DNA of 42,867 nt, taken from NCBI GenBank assembly GCA_021832085.1, contig JAKBLM010000037.1, positions 1 to 42,867 on the forward strand. Reading direction: 5' to 3'. The stretch's first letter is position 1; each line of letters opens with the position of its first letter. The notes under the pieces were generated by a model that was not told where the DNA came from, ran no database searches, and was given only the letters and a program-made list of their open reading frames with translations. Below, in pieces: positions 20,790-28,677 of the stretch. The position numbers and the translations under genes were made by a program. This stretch comes from Acidobacteriota bacterium (GTDB taxonomy: Bacteria > Acidobacteriota > Terriglobia > Acidiferrales > UBA7541).

Positions 20790-20826
20790 CCGTCCGGGTT
20801 CGAATCCCTGCTTTCGCACCGACCAA
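20790..20826 (+). other. tRNA 3'-end fragment (possible attachment-site relic)
   Basis: GGGTTCGAATCCC (20796-20808) followed by a TTTCGCACC segment resembles the T arm, acceptor 3' strand and CC(A) end of the tRNA-Leu at 17615-17699. The flanking ACCA is similar too. No D arm, anticodon arm or matching 5' acceptor strand is present, so it is not a working tRNA. Such duplications of a tRNA 3' end arise when elements integrate at tRNA genes. Confidence 0.45.
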
Positions 20827-20886
20827 ACTTACCTCGCTCGCTCCGCTAGCTCTTCTTTGTGGGCCAGCATAGTCCAGGCAAGGGCC

Positions 20887-20919
20887 TTGACATGGATGGG
20901 ATGATGAACGTGTGATAAT
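20887..20919 (+). promoter_or_regulatory. candidate promoter of the toxin-antitoxin pair
   Basis: TTGACA (20887-20892) and an extended -10-like TGTGATAAT (20911-20919) lie 18 to 50 bases before the antitoxin start. The 21-base spacing to GATAAT is long, so this is tentative. The imperfect inverted sequence GATAATCGTCATAC near the -10 could be an operator for the RHH antitoxin. Confidence 0.3.
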
Positions 20920-20936
20920 CGTCATACGGAGGGTCT

Positions 20937-21212
20937 GTGGCATCGCGAAAAACAAAGCGGAAGGCTCGCATCACGCTGTCACTCGATAGTGACACCGCTC
21001 GATTTCTCAAACAATTCTGCGTCCGGACACATGCGCCGTCGGTCAGCGCGTGCGTCGAAGAGATGATCGCCGAGCGCAGGAGAAGCCTGGAAGTAAAATC
21101 ACAAAATCGGCAGATTCGTGCTTATTACGACTCGATCAGCGACCACGAAGCGCAGGAAGAGGCGGCCTGGGGCGAACTTGCCGAGGGTGAGTTGCCTGCT
21201 GCCGGGCAATAA
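20937..21212 (+). CDS. ribbon-helix-helix antitoxin (MazE-like partner)
   Basis: A 91-residue protein whose N-terminus has basic residues followed by RITLSLDSDTARFLKQFC, the strand-helix pattern of ribbon-helix-helix DNA-binding antitoxins. The acidic C-terminal tail (DSISDHEAQEEAAWGELAEG) is of the kind that wraps and blocks MazF-type toxins. The GTG start has GGAGGG upstream. The toxin gene starts 5 bases after its stop. It should repress its own promoter together with the toxin. Confidence 0.75.
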   Translation: MASRKTKRKARITLSLDSDTARFLKQFCVRTHAPSVSACVEEMIAERRRSLEVKSQNRQIRAYYDSISDHEAQEEAAWGELAEGELPAAGQ

Positions 21213-21217
21213 TCCGG

Positions 21218-21595
21218 ATGCCCGAGCTTCTCAAAGCGCAGCGTGGCGAGATTTGGTTTGTGAAAGTTCCCTCCGATCCTCCTGGCAAGAATTTGCGTCC
21301 CGTTGTGATCGTCTCGACTGACGCGAGAAATCGGCATGAGAGGGCCACGACCGTGCTGGCCGTTCCGCTCTCGACAACCCTAAGGGGAAACGTTCCAACG
21401 CACATTAGATTGCAGCCTGGGGAAACAGGATTAAAGGAAACCTGCGAGGCCCAAGGCGAGAACATTGCCACGATTCGCAAGGAATCCCTCCAACGCCCAA
21501 AAACACCGCCCCGCAGACTGAGCGAAACAAAGCTGCAACAAATTGCCCGTTGCATCGTCAGGGCGTTGGGATTCGTGCCTGAGCAGATTAGATAA
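21218..21595 (+). CDS. MazF/PemK-family toxin
   Basis: A 125-residue ribonuclease-type toxin that would cleave mRNA when free of its antitoxin. The family opening RGEIWFVKV (residues 9-17) is followed by GKNLRPVVIVSTD, where the arginine is the usual active-site residue. The central AVPLSTTLRG strand and the segment ETGLKETCEAQGENIATI, with the conserved threonine or cysteine region, are in place. Length and fold pattern are normal. It lies 5 bases behind the antitoxin in an operon, in an accessory stretch between a tRNA relic and IS-like repeats. Confidence 0.85.
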   Translation: MPELLKAQRGEIWFVKVPSDPPGKNLRPVVIVSTDARNRHERATTVLAVPLSTTLRGNVPTHIRLQPGETGLKETCEAQGENIATIRKESLQRPKTPPRRLSETKLQQIARCIVRALGFVPEQIR

Positions 21596-21676
21596 TTCAG
21601 TTTGGAACTTCTCCCACTACGACCTCCCAGACTTCTCAATTTGGATTTTGGCCCACCCGCCTGGGGATTCCGGGGA

Positions 21677-21738
21677 AGACCATCAGCATTCCGGTGTGAA
21701 GGCGATCAGCATTCCTGCTGATTCCGATCAGTGATCGG
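21677..21738. repeat. ATCAGCATTCC repeats and palindrome (IS-end-like)
   Basis: ATCAGCATTCC occurs at about 21682-21692 and again at about 21706-21716. A perfect palindrome, CCGATCA-G-TGATCGG (21724-21738), follows. Clusters of this GATCA/CATTCC type are found at the non-coding ends of some IS21-like elements. No transposase gene is present. The surrounding 300 bases (21596-21894) otherwise look non-coding. Confidence 0.4.
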
Positions 21739-21894
21739 AGCGCAGCGACGCTGGCGGGGTGATTGTCGCGGAGCTGATCAGGTGCCTCAATTTCGCTTGC
21801 CGGCTCCCGTCCGCCCCAGCGCACTCACCCCGGCGCACAGGCCCAACAACTTGAGGTGCCTCGTGAATGTCAAAACGCGATGCTGATTCGGTCT

Positions 21895-22284
21895 TCAGCC
21901 GACGAACGACTCGATGGCCTTCACCAGCTTTTCCTCGATCTCGAGATTCCACAAGGTCTCTCCCACGTCCACCACGAGAAAGAGCCCCGACACAAACAAG
22001 GTTTCCAGCGCCGCCACCGTCAGGTGCTCCATCCACTTTCCGATGCCTATCCGCACCTGGCAATCGTCGGGCTTGCCGGAAATCAAAATGGTCAGCGCCC
22101 GGTCGGCCGCAATCACACCTGCTAGCCAACCACCCTTCTTTGCCTGAATGAGAGCCGCTTCCGGACTCGGGCTCGAGCTTTGGGTCACGAAGCCATCTGC
22201 GTGGAGGTAGTCCACAATCTTCTTCTGGAGCCCAGCGAGATCTACTGCCTTGCCACGAAAATTCAGCGTCTTATCGCCTATCAC
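21895..22284 (-). CDS. hypothetical protein, 129 residues
   Basis: A cytosolic-looking alpha/beta protein starting VIGDKTLNFRGKAVDLAGLQ. The first half looks like a regulatory or binding module (KKIVDYLHADGF). The middle has strands AALIQAKKGGWLAGVIAADR and LTILISGKPDDCQVRIG, and hydrophobic helices follow (AALETLFVSGLFLVVDVG). The GTG start at 22284 has GGGAGGA 8 bases upstream, and a longer frame reading through from 22.7 kb is not needed. No family recognised. It is divergent from the cytochrome oxidase operon. Confidence 0.65.
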   Translation of the reverse strand: MIGDKTLNFRGKAVDLAGLQKKIVDYLHADGFVTQSSSPSPEAALIQAKKGGWLAGVIAADRALTILISGKPDDCQVRIGIGKWMEHLTVAALETLFVSGLFLVVDVGETLWNLEIEEKLVKAIESFVG

Positions 22285-22740
22285 GACACATCCTCCCTCT
22301 GCGGCTGGGCGTCTTGGGAAGCCCAAGTCAAGCGGAGTTTTCTTTCTAAAGTTTCTCCCGACAAAAGTATACTGGAGCGCCCCTAGATTCCCAATGATTC
22401 TCCCGCCGTTCTGCACGCAAGCGGGCGATCTTCGTCGGCAAGTCGAAGGGCTGCGTCCGGGCTTTGGGATCTCTCTCGCTTCGCCACTTGGCCTGCGCGG
22501 GAACGAATTTGCGCCAGAAAACCGTGAAACAGCGTGGCGCAGGCGGCGTGGAACGAGGCGACCGAGAAAGGAGAGACGGTCGCTTGAAATTCGTGCAGGG
22601 ATGTATATGATAGGTGGGCTTGTCGGGTCCTGAGTCGGGTGCTGGTTGGGTGCAGTATTGGTGCTGTAAGTGGGGGAGGATATCCAGAAAAAGCTGACCA
22701 ATCGCCTACGGTAAAGCTGTAAACCATCGGAGCGTGATCC
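22285..22740. other. divergent intergenic region before the oxidase operon
   Basis: A 456-base region between the divergent 129-residue protein gene and coxB. It should contain both promoters, but I cannot place them with confidence. A small inverted repeat CTTGGG-AAG-CCCAAG lies at 22313-22327. Frames within it are not gene-like. Confidence 0.4.
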
Positions 22741-23571
22741 ATGCGTTCAGGGGAAGGGCAACGCAGGTCCGGCGCTACTGCTGTCTTTTTGGCTCTGTTT
22801 CTGACAGTTTTCGTTGTTGTCACGGTCTACATCTTCGCGGCACGGGTGTTCCCGATGCCGCCCGCCATTTCGCGTGTCGGCCACTGGATCGATAGCCAGT
22901 ACGATCTGACGCTCTGGATCACCGGTATCATTTTCGTGATGGCCCAGCTGGGACTGGCCTGGATGGTGTTCCGGTATCGCGACCGCGGCCAGAAGGTCCA
23001 TTTCACGCGGGGCAGCCACGTGCTCGAAGTGACCTGGACGAGCGCGACGCTGGTACTTTTCCTCTTCCTCGGCGCGATGGCCGTCCATGCCTGGGCCCAC
23101 GTCCACTTCAATCCCGCCTCGCCGAACGCCTTGAAGGTGGACGTGATGGCCGAGCAGTTCACCTGGAATTTCCGCTATCCCGGCCCCGACGGAAAATTCG
23201 CGCCGACCGCGCCGAAATACTACAACGACGCCAACGGCAATCCCTTCGGCATCAACCCGAATTCGAAGGACCAGGATGACATCGTTTCGCCCTACCTGGA
23301 GGTCCCGGTCGGCCAGCAGGTTGAACTGCGAATGACGTCGAAGGACGTGATCCACAGCTTTTTCGTGCGCGAGCTGCGGCTCAAGCAGGACGTCGTTCCC
23401 GGCATGCTCATCCGGGTTCATTTCACCCCGCTCAAGATCGGCACCTACGACATCATGTGCGCCCAGCTGTGCGGCATGGGACACAACCGGATGCACAGCA
23501 CGTTGCGCGTGGTGAGCGATGCCGAGTTCCAGCAGTGGCTGAAGAAACAGGAGGCGGAGAACCAGCAATGA
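22741..23571 (+). CDS. coxB: cytochrome c oxidase subunit II
   Basis: The membrane subunit that takes electrons from cytochrome c through its binuclear CuA centre. CuA ligands are visible: H205, C240, C244, H248 and M251 in the CAQLCGMGHNRM region, with E/Q at the bridging position. So this is a cytochrome c oxidase, not a quinol oxidase. Three hydrophobic segments (about 13-33, 58-77 and 100-118) precede the cupredoxin domain; the first is likely an uncleaved signal anchor. A 276-residue product with an ATG start. It heads the oxidase operon, followed after 28 bases by coxA. Confidence 0.95.
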   Translation: MRSGEGQRRSGATAVFLALFLTVFVVVTVYIFAARVFPMPPAISRVGHWIDSQYDLTLWITGIIFVMAQLGLAWMVFRYRDRGQKVHFTRGSHVLEVTWTSATLVLFLFLGAMAVHAWAHVHFNPASPNALKVDVMAEQFTWNFRYPGPDGKFAPTAPKYYNDANGNPFGINPNSKDQDDIVSPYLEVPVGQQVELRMTSKDVIHSFFVRELRLKQDVVPGMLIRVHFTPLKIGTYDIMCAQLCGMGHNRMHSTLRVVSDAEFQQWLKKQEAENQQ

Positions 23572-23599
23572 AGCCGTTGCCCTCTACAGGATCCAGCCG

Positions 23600-25360
23600 A
23601 TGAGCGCCCCTGCGCACACCGTTTCCGAGCACGCCGGCACGCCGCATGGGTTCATCCGGCGGTATATCTTTTCCACAGACCACAAGGTCATCGGGATCCA
23701 ATACTGGTTCCTGGCCCTGACGGCCGTCAGCGTCGGGATGACGCTTTCCTGGCTTTTCCGCACCCACCTGGCGTGGCCGCAGTTTGTGATCCCCGGTTTC
23801 GGCGGCCCGATGCGGCCCGAGCAGTACCTCTCGCTCGTGACGATGCACGGCACGATCATGATTTTCTTCGTGCTGACGGTCGCCCCGCAAAGCGGCTTCG
23901 GCAACTACTTCCTGCCGATCCAGATCGGCGCCGACGATATGGCTTTCCCACGGCTGAACATGCTCTCGTTCTGGATCACCTTTGCCGCTTTCCTGGTGCT
24001 GATGTCCGCCTTCTTCGTTCCCGGCGGCGCGCCGCTCGGCGGCTGGACGAGCTATCCGCCGCTCTCGGCCGTGGGGCAAATCGCCGGGCCGGGCCAGGGC
24101 CTGGGAGAAACGCTGTGGGTGATCAGCATCGCGATGTTCTGCCTGGCCTCGCTGCTCACCGCCCTGAATTTCATTTCCACCACGATCGAGATGCGCGCCC
24201 CGGGGATGTCGCTGATGCGGATGCCGCTGACGGTATGGGCGTGGTTCGTGACGGCGGTGCTGGGGCTGCTGGCATTCGGTGTGCTGCTGGCGGCCTGCAT
24301 CCTGCTGCTGCTCGACCGGCTCGCTTCGACCAGCTTCTTCGTCCCCGCGGGGCTGGTCTTCAACGACTCGCAACCGCCGCTCGCGCACGCGGGAGGCTCG
24401 CCGCTGTTGTGGGAGCACCTGTTCTGGTTCTTCGGGCACCCGGAGGTTTACATCGCGATCGTGCCGGCGATGGGAATCACCTCGCACGTGCTCTCGAATT
24501 TCTCGCGCAAGCCGGTTTTCGGCTACAAGGCGATGGCCTATTCGCTTTGCGCGATCGGGTTCCTGAGCTTCACCGTGTGGGGCCATCACATGTTCGTCAG
24601 CGGCATGAGCCCGTATTCGGCGCTGGCGTTCTCGTTCCTGACCCTGGCGATCGGCGTGCCGTCGGCAATCAAGACGTTCAATTGGCTGGGGACGCTTTGG
24701 GGCGGGAAGATCCAATTCACCACGCCGATGCTGTTCGCGATCGGGTTCGTCTCGTTCTTCGTGACCGGCGGCCTCTCGGGATTGTTCCTGGCGCAGCCGT
24801 CGCTCGATATGCCGCTGCACGACACCTACTTCGTCATCGCTCATTTCCATATCGTGATGGGCCTGGCGGCGATGTTTGGCATCTTTGCCGGCACGTACTA
24901 TTGGTTCCCGAAGATGTTCGGGCGCAGGATGAACGAGAAACTGGGCAAAACGCACTTCTGGATCAGCTTCGTCGGCGCCTACCTCACCTTCATGCCGATG
25001 CACTGGATGGGGATCGAGGGCGCGCTGCGCCGCTACGCCGGCCCCGGCGGGCTGGGCTTCCTCGAGCGGATGGCTCCGATCCAGCATTTCATCACGATCG
25101 CCGCGTTCATCACCGGTGCCGTGCAGCTCCTCTTCTACTTCAATTTCTTCTGGAGCCTGCGCCACGGCGAAAAAGTGGGCGAAAACCCCTGGCACGCCAC
25201 CACGCTCGAGTGGTCGATTCCCTCGCCGCCGCCGCACGGGAATTTCCTCACGGCTCCGCGCGTCTATCGCGGCCCTTACGAATACAGCGTGCCTGGCTTC
25301 ACTGAGGATTATGTGCCGCAGCACCTGAAACCGGAGGAAGTCGCTCAGGCGACGACCTGA
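23600..25360 (+). CDS. coxA: cytochrome c oxidase subunit I
   Basis: The catalytic core subunit: reduces O2 at the heme-CuB centre and pumps protons. H83 (MHGTIMIFF) and H417 are low-spin heme ligands and H415 binds the high-spin heme (HFHIVMG). CuB ligands are H280, H329 and H330. E282 and Y284 in GHPEVYI give the helix-VI glutamate and the cross-linked tyrosine expected of A-type oxidases. At 586 residues with about 12 membrane helices it has normal length. A 21-base gap leads to the first subunit III gene. Confidence 0.97.
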   Translation: MSAPAHTVSEHAGTPHGFIRRYIFSTDHKVIGIQYWFLALTAVSVGMTLSWLFRTHLAWPQFVIPGFGGPMRPEQYLSLVTMHGTIMIFFVLTVAPQSGFGNYFLPIQIGADDMAFPRLNMLSFWITFAAFLVLMSAFFVPGGAPLGGWTSYPPLSAVGQIAGPGQGLGETLWVISIAMFCLASLLTALNFISTTIEMRAPGMSLMRMPLTVWAWFVTAVLGLLAFGVLLAACILLLLDRLASTSFFVPAGLVFNDSQPPLAHAGGSPLLWEHLFWFFGHPEVYIAIVPAMGITSHVLSNFSRKPVFGYKAMAYSLCAIGFLSFTVWGHHMFVSGMSPYSALAFSFLTLAIGVPSAIKTFNWLGTLWGGKIQFTTPMLFAIGFVSFFVTGGLSGLFLAQPSLDMPLHDTYFVIAHFHIVMGLAAMFGIFAGTYYWFPKMFGRRMNEKLGKTHFWISFVGAYLTFMPMHWMGIEGALRRYAGPGGLGFLERMAPIQHFITIAAFITGAVQLLFYFNFFWSLRHGEKVGENPWHATTLEWSIPSPPPHGNFLTAPRVYRGPYEYSVPGFTEDYVPQHLKPEEVAQATT

Positions 25361-25381
25361 ACGAGGGGATGAGGGAAAGCC

Positions 25382-26059
25382 ATGGCGCACACGCTTCCCA
25401 TTACCGCGGAGCCACCGACCGTACAGGTCGGGGTAAATGATACCGGCATCGGTCCAGGCGGGCCGCCGCAGGGCGGAGGCCGGGATGGCGGAGGGGGTTC
25501 GGGGCGCGCACCGGGAGCGGTGCCGCAACGGGCCTACTTCACCGGCCTGACGATGGGCCTTGCCGCGATCCTGATGTTTTTCATGGCGCTGGTGAGCGCC
25601 TTCATTGTGCGCAAGGGGCTTTCGAACGACTGGCGCGCGTTCGCCCTGCCGCCGATCCTTTACCTCAACACGCTCATCCTGCTCGTGAGCAGCGCGACGA
25701 TCCAGATGGCGCGGGGCAAGCTGGCGCGCGAGGACCTGTCTGGCTTCCGGCGCTGGTGGGCCGTGACGGGTGTGCTGGGGCTGCTCTTCGTCGGCGGGCA
25801 GCTCGTGGCCTGGCGCCAACTGGTTCACGAAGGCGTCTACCTGGCGACGAACCCTTCGAGCAGCTTTTTCTATGTGCTGACCGCGGCGCACGGCGTGCAC
25901 CTGCTGGGCGGCATCATCGTGCTGGCGGTGATCGGGCTGAAGAACTGGAAGAAGGCGCGCATGACCCGTTCGACGGCCACCGAAATGGCGACGATTTACT
26001 GGCATTTCATGGATGTGCTGTGGATTTTCCTGTTCCTACTCCTGAAGCTGGGGCAGTGA
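25382..26059 (+). CDS. coxC: cytochrome c oxidase subunit III (first copy)
   Basis: A 225-residue polytopic membrane protein of the heme-copper oxidase subunit III family. After a Gly-rich N-terminus (GPGGPPQGGGRDGGGGSG) it has five membrane helices. The family motif AHGVHLLGGIIVL and the terminal WHFMDVLWIFLFLLL are clear. The long glycine linker is unusual for this subunit. The ATG start follows GGGAAAGCC. The second subunit III gene begins one base after its stop, so the two are probably co-translated. Confidence 0.9.
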   Translation: MAHTLPITAEPPTVQVGVNDTGIGPGGPPQGGGRDGGGGSGRAPGAVPQRAYFTGLTMGLAAILMFFMALVSAFIVRKGLSNDWRAFALPPILYLNTLILLVSSATIQMARGKLAREDLSGFRRWWAVTGVLGLLFVGGQLVAWRQLVHEGVYLATNPSSSFFYVLTAAHGVHLLGGIIVLAVIGLKNWKKARMTRSTATEMATIYWHFMDVLWIFLFLLLKLGQ

Positions 26060-26060
26060 C

Positions 26061-26696
26061 GTGAACCATACCGAAGCCGAACCGATTAGCGAAATCACCT
26101 GGGCCGGCGGCCCATCCCCGCTCGCGGTGAACAAGAAAAAGCTGGGGATGTGGCTGTTCCTGTTGTCGGACTCGGTGACCTTTTCCTGCCTGTTGATTGG
26201 CTATTCCTACGTCCGCATCGCCAGCCCCGACTGGCCGCGACCGTTCGAGTTCTATCCCGCGATCGTCAAGGCCACACTGTTGACCGCGATCCTGCTGACC
26301 AGCTCGCTGACAATGGTGCTGGCCGTGCACGCCGCGCACAAGAAGCAGCGCGCGCGGGCGGTGAAATTCATCCTGCTGACGATGGTAGGCGGAATCCTTT
26401 TCGACATCATCCACATCACCGAGTGGATTAACCTGATCGTCAACGAGCACGTCACGCCGTTCCATAATCCCTGGGGCAGCCCGCTCTTCGGCGGCGCCTA
26501 CTTCGGGCTGACCGGCCTGCACATGCTTCACGTCACGATCGGCGTGATCTATCTCGGCGTGATGGCCTGGGGATTCGGCACGCAAAGATTCGCCGCGGAA
26601 GACGTCGAAGTCAGCGGCCTCTACTGGCATTTCGTGGACCTGGTCTGGATGTTCATTTTCCCGTTGGTCTATTTGATCAACGTGGTGCCGAAATAG
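26061..26696 (+). CDS. cytochrome c oxidase subunit III (second copy)
   Basis: A 211-residue membrane protein with the same subunit III architecture: LGMWLFLLSDSVTFSCLLIG at the start, GLHMLHVTIGVIYL, and YWHFVDLVWMFIFPLVYL at the end. It is clearly divergent from the preceding copy and has longer loops (NLIVNEHVTPFHNPWGSPLF). The GTG start is just after the first copy's stop. Two adjacent subunit III-like genes suggest one fills the structural role of a split or extra helix bundle in the complex. Confidence 0.9.
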   Translation: MNHTEAEPISEITWAGGPSPLAVNKKKLGMWLFLLSDSVTFSCLLIGYSYVRIASPDWPRPFEFYPAIVKATLLTAILLTSSLTMVLAVHAAHKKQRARAVKFILLTMVGGILFDIIHITEWINLIVNEHVTPFHNPWGSPLFGGAYFGLTGLHMLHVTIGVIYLGVMAWGFGTQRFAAEDVEVSGLYWHFVDLVWMFIFPLVYLINVVPK

Positions 26697-26720
26697 GCGA
26701 AGGGAGACGCGAAGCAGCTC

Positions 26721-27056
26721 ATGAGCGCCAGAGAAGAAGTCCTCGAACACCACGTTGAAGGTCACGTCGCCGGCACGACCAGGTTGTTCCTGTGGGTCTG
26801 GGTCGCCCTGCTCTTCATGACCGGTCTCGAAACGCTGCTTGCCTACGAAGACATGACCTTGCTGATCATGCTGACGCTGCTGATGGGAATTTCGGTGATC
26901 AAGACCGGTTTCATCATGTCGTATTTCATGCACCTGCGCTTCGAGCGGATGGGCCTGTTCCTGATGATTGTTCCGGCCGTCGTTTTCATCATCTGCATGA
27001 TCCTGATCTTCCTCTATCCCGACAGCATTCGCTTGATGCACATGCAAATGAGGTAA
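26721..27056 (+). CDS. cytochrome c oxidase subunit IV family protein
   Basis: A 111-residue protein with three membrane helices (LFLWVWVALLFMTGLETLLA, LLIMLTLLMGISVIKTGFIM, FLMIVPAVVFIICMILIFLY). The FIMSYFMHLRFE turn is characteristic of the prokaryotic CyoD/CoxD-like subunit IV. It is the usual last structural gene of such operons, 24 bases after the second subunit III. It probably aids assembly or stability of the CuB site. Confidence 0.88.
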   Translation: MSAREEVLEHHVEGHVAGTTRLFLWVWVALLFMTGLETLLAYEDMTLLIMLTLLMGISVIKTGFIMSYFMHLRFERMGLFLMIVPAVVFIICMILIFLYPDSIRLMHMQMR

Positions 27057-27063
27057 GACGGCC

Positions 27064-27411
27064 ATGGAACTCCTCCGGAGAATTTGCGGCGTGAAGGGAC
27101 TTTCCAGCGTGGCGTCGCTCCTGCCGCTCGGCAAAGGGGCCTGGGAACGAGTCTGCGCGACGTGCTTCCTCTTGGTGTGGCCACATATCAGTAAAAGATC
27201 CTGGGACGCGTCTTTCGGCGGCCTCACCCAGCGTAGTGCCCATGCGCTTGACATGGCGATCCTCGTGGTCGGACTCCCGCCGGCCTTCTTTTTCATCGGG
27301 CTGTTCCTCTATATTCGTCGGCGCAGCAGCGCGTGGCGCAGCGAGCAGGACGCCAGCTCCGACACCGATTCCGGCTCGCCCGAACAGGCCTCCAACCGCA
27401 CGGGTGCCTGA
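27064..27411 (+). CDS. small membrane protein at the end of the oxidase operon
   Basis: A 115-residue product with a membrane helix (MAILVVGLPPAFFFIGLFLY, residues 64-83) followed by RRRSSAW and an acidic, Ser-rich tail. GAGGTAAGA lies upstream of ATG 27064. The first 63 residues are Cys/Trp-rich, with no obvious relation to membrane subunits, and the DNA there looks unlike the rest of the operon, as if a repeat had been inserted. ATG at 27253 would give just the helix and tail but has no ribosome binding site. Likely an accessory oxidase subunit; function unknown. Confidence 0.55.
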   Translation: MELLRRICGVKGLSSVASLLPLGKGAWERVCATCFLLVWPHISKRSWDASFGGLTQRSAHALDMAILVVGLPPAFFFIGLFLYIRRRSSAWRSEQDASSDTDSGSPEQASNRTGA

Positions 27412-27626
27412 GCCGGACAGGCTGGTGTCCCCTTGATGAGCAGAAAAGTCTTTTAGCGTGAGCGGCGTTTTGCGTCTGCAGCAGTCACGCGTAATGCTTC
27501 TCCCGCACGGGTGAAATTCAGCTCTCTGCGTACCAGAACCCCCTCGCCGCTTAAGACAACGCCGCGCCCTCTCTCCCGCATCGCAATGGAAAGCGGGAAG
27601 CAAAAACCACCCTGGAGGGACCGACG

Positions 27627-28559
27627 ATGAAACCGAAAGCAATTCTCGGTTTGGTTGCGATTGCAGCGTTCACGCCGGTGGCGTGGGCGGGCGGTCAGGC
27701 CGCCGCACAAAAGAAGATGACCGCGGGGCAGCCACATGCGCGTTCCGCCGCGCAGCCCGCGAAGAAGGGCAGTGGAAATGGCCTCGCGATCGATTCGGGA
27801 ACGCGCGTTAACGCGCGTTTGCTCACCACTCTCAATGCGAAGAAAGCGAAACCAGGACAGCGTGTCGTCGCCAAGGTGACGCAAAACGTCAAGCAGCATG
27901 GCCACATCCTTATCCGCAAGAATTCCAGGCTCATCGGACACATCGTTTCCGCTCAGGCGAGCGGAAAGGGCAACGCCGGTTCGCGGCTGGAAGTTGCCTT
28001 TGACCGGCTGGTGCAGGGCCGGTCTTCCACCGCGCTGCATGCCGTCGTCACCTCGATCATCTCGCTGCGGGCGCCCTTTGCTCCTCAGCCGATGAACATG
28101 GGGGCGGGGCAGGAGCCGATGGAGCCTCCCGCTGCGCCCATGGGCGGTAGCGGCGGGGGCGGCGGATTGGCCGGCGGGGCCGTGGGCGGCGTGGGCTCGG
28201 CGGTCGGGGCTACGATGGGCTCGGCCGGAGCAATGGCCCATTCCACGCTGGGGGCAACCGGCCAAATGACCGCGGGCGCCGGCCGCATGTCGCCTGGCGG
28301 CATGAGAATGATGCAAAACCCGATCATCGTTACCAACAACGCCGCGGCTGCCGGGAACGGTTCGGCAGGCGTGACCGGCGCGCTCGGCGGCGCGCAGCTC
28401 GGCGCCTCGGGTAACGCTTCCCAGCAGACGGGCGCGACTTCCGTGTTCAGCCGGCGGAATGGCAACGTGGAACTGGATTCGGGAACTCAGCTTCAGTTCC
28501 AGGTGGTCGGCAGTGCCCACGCGAACCACCCGAGCCCGAGCAGCACCCACCACCGGTAA
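27627..28559 (+). CDS. secreted glycine/alanine-rich protein
   Basis: A 310-residue exported protein. Signal peptide KAILGLVAIAAFTPVAWAGG at the N-terminus. A conserved domain follows at about 50-150, with SGTRVNARLLTTLNAKKAKP, GQRVVAKVTQNV and RKNSRLIGHIVSAQA, which resembles the C-terminal fold of VirB10/TrbI-like proteins. A long Gly/Ala/Met-rich low-complexity region (about 155-275) comes after it. The last 40 residues (FSRRNGNVELDSGTQLQFQV) look folded again. GGAGGGACCGACG precedes ATG. No partner genes for secretion are nearby. It converges with the peroxiredoxin gene across a strong hairpin. Confidence 0.7.
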   Translation: MKPKAILGLVAIAAFTPVAWAGGQAAAQKKMTAGQPHARSAAQPAKKGSGNGLAIDSGTRVNARLLTTLNAKKAKPGQRVVAKVTQNVKQHGHILIRKNSRLIGHIVSAQASGKGNAGSRLEVAFDRLVQGRSSTALHAVVTSIISLRAPFAPQPMNMGAGQEPMEPPAAPMGGSGGGGGLAGGAVGGVGSAVGATMGSAGAMAHSTLGATGQMTAGAGRMSPGGMRMMQNPIIVTNNAAAAGNGSAGVTGALGGAQLGASGNASQQTGATSVFSRRNGNVELDSGTQLQFQVVGSAHANHPSPSSTHHR

Positions 28560-28621
28560 GATCGAGGCAGCCAAACGCTCGCCGGCCGCGCGCTTCCCCA
28601 GGCCGGATGGGCGAAAGGAAA

Positions 28622-28654
28622 AGGGCCCTCGCCGCACCTGGCGACGAGGGCCCT
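28622..28654 (-). terminator. intrinsic terminator between convergent genes
   Basis: AGGGCCCTCG (28622-28631) and CGAGGGCCCT (28645-28654) form a perfect 10-bp stem with a 13-base loop. Read on the minus strand, the stem is followed by TTTTCCTTT, a U-rich run, so it mainly terminates the peroxiredoxin gene. On the plus strand GATTTCTATC follows, so weak bidirectional action is possible. Confidence 0.75.
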
Positions 28655-28677
28655 GATTTCTATCGGTAGCCGAACCG

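Noticed and set aside
20790..20826. A functional tRNA gene
   Set aside because: Only the T arm and 3' end are recognisable; the T stem has a mismatch and there is no D arm, anticodon arm or 5' acceptor strand.
23453..26005. Long minus-strand frame opposite the oxidase genes
   Set aside because: Antisense to coxA and coxC; low-complexity composition (Arg, His, Gln, Pro) and no start with a ribosome binding site.
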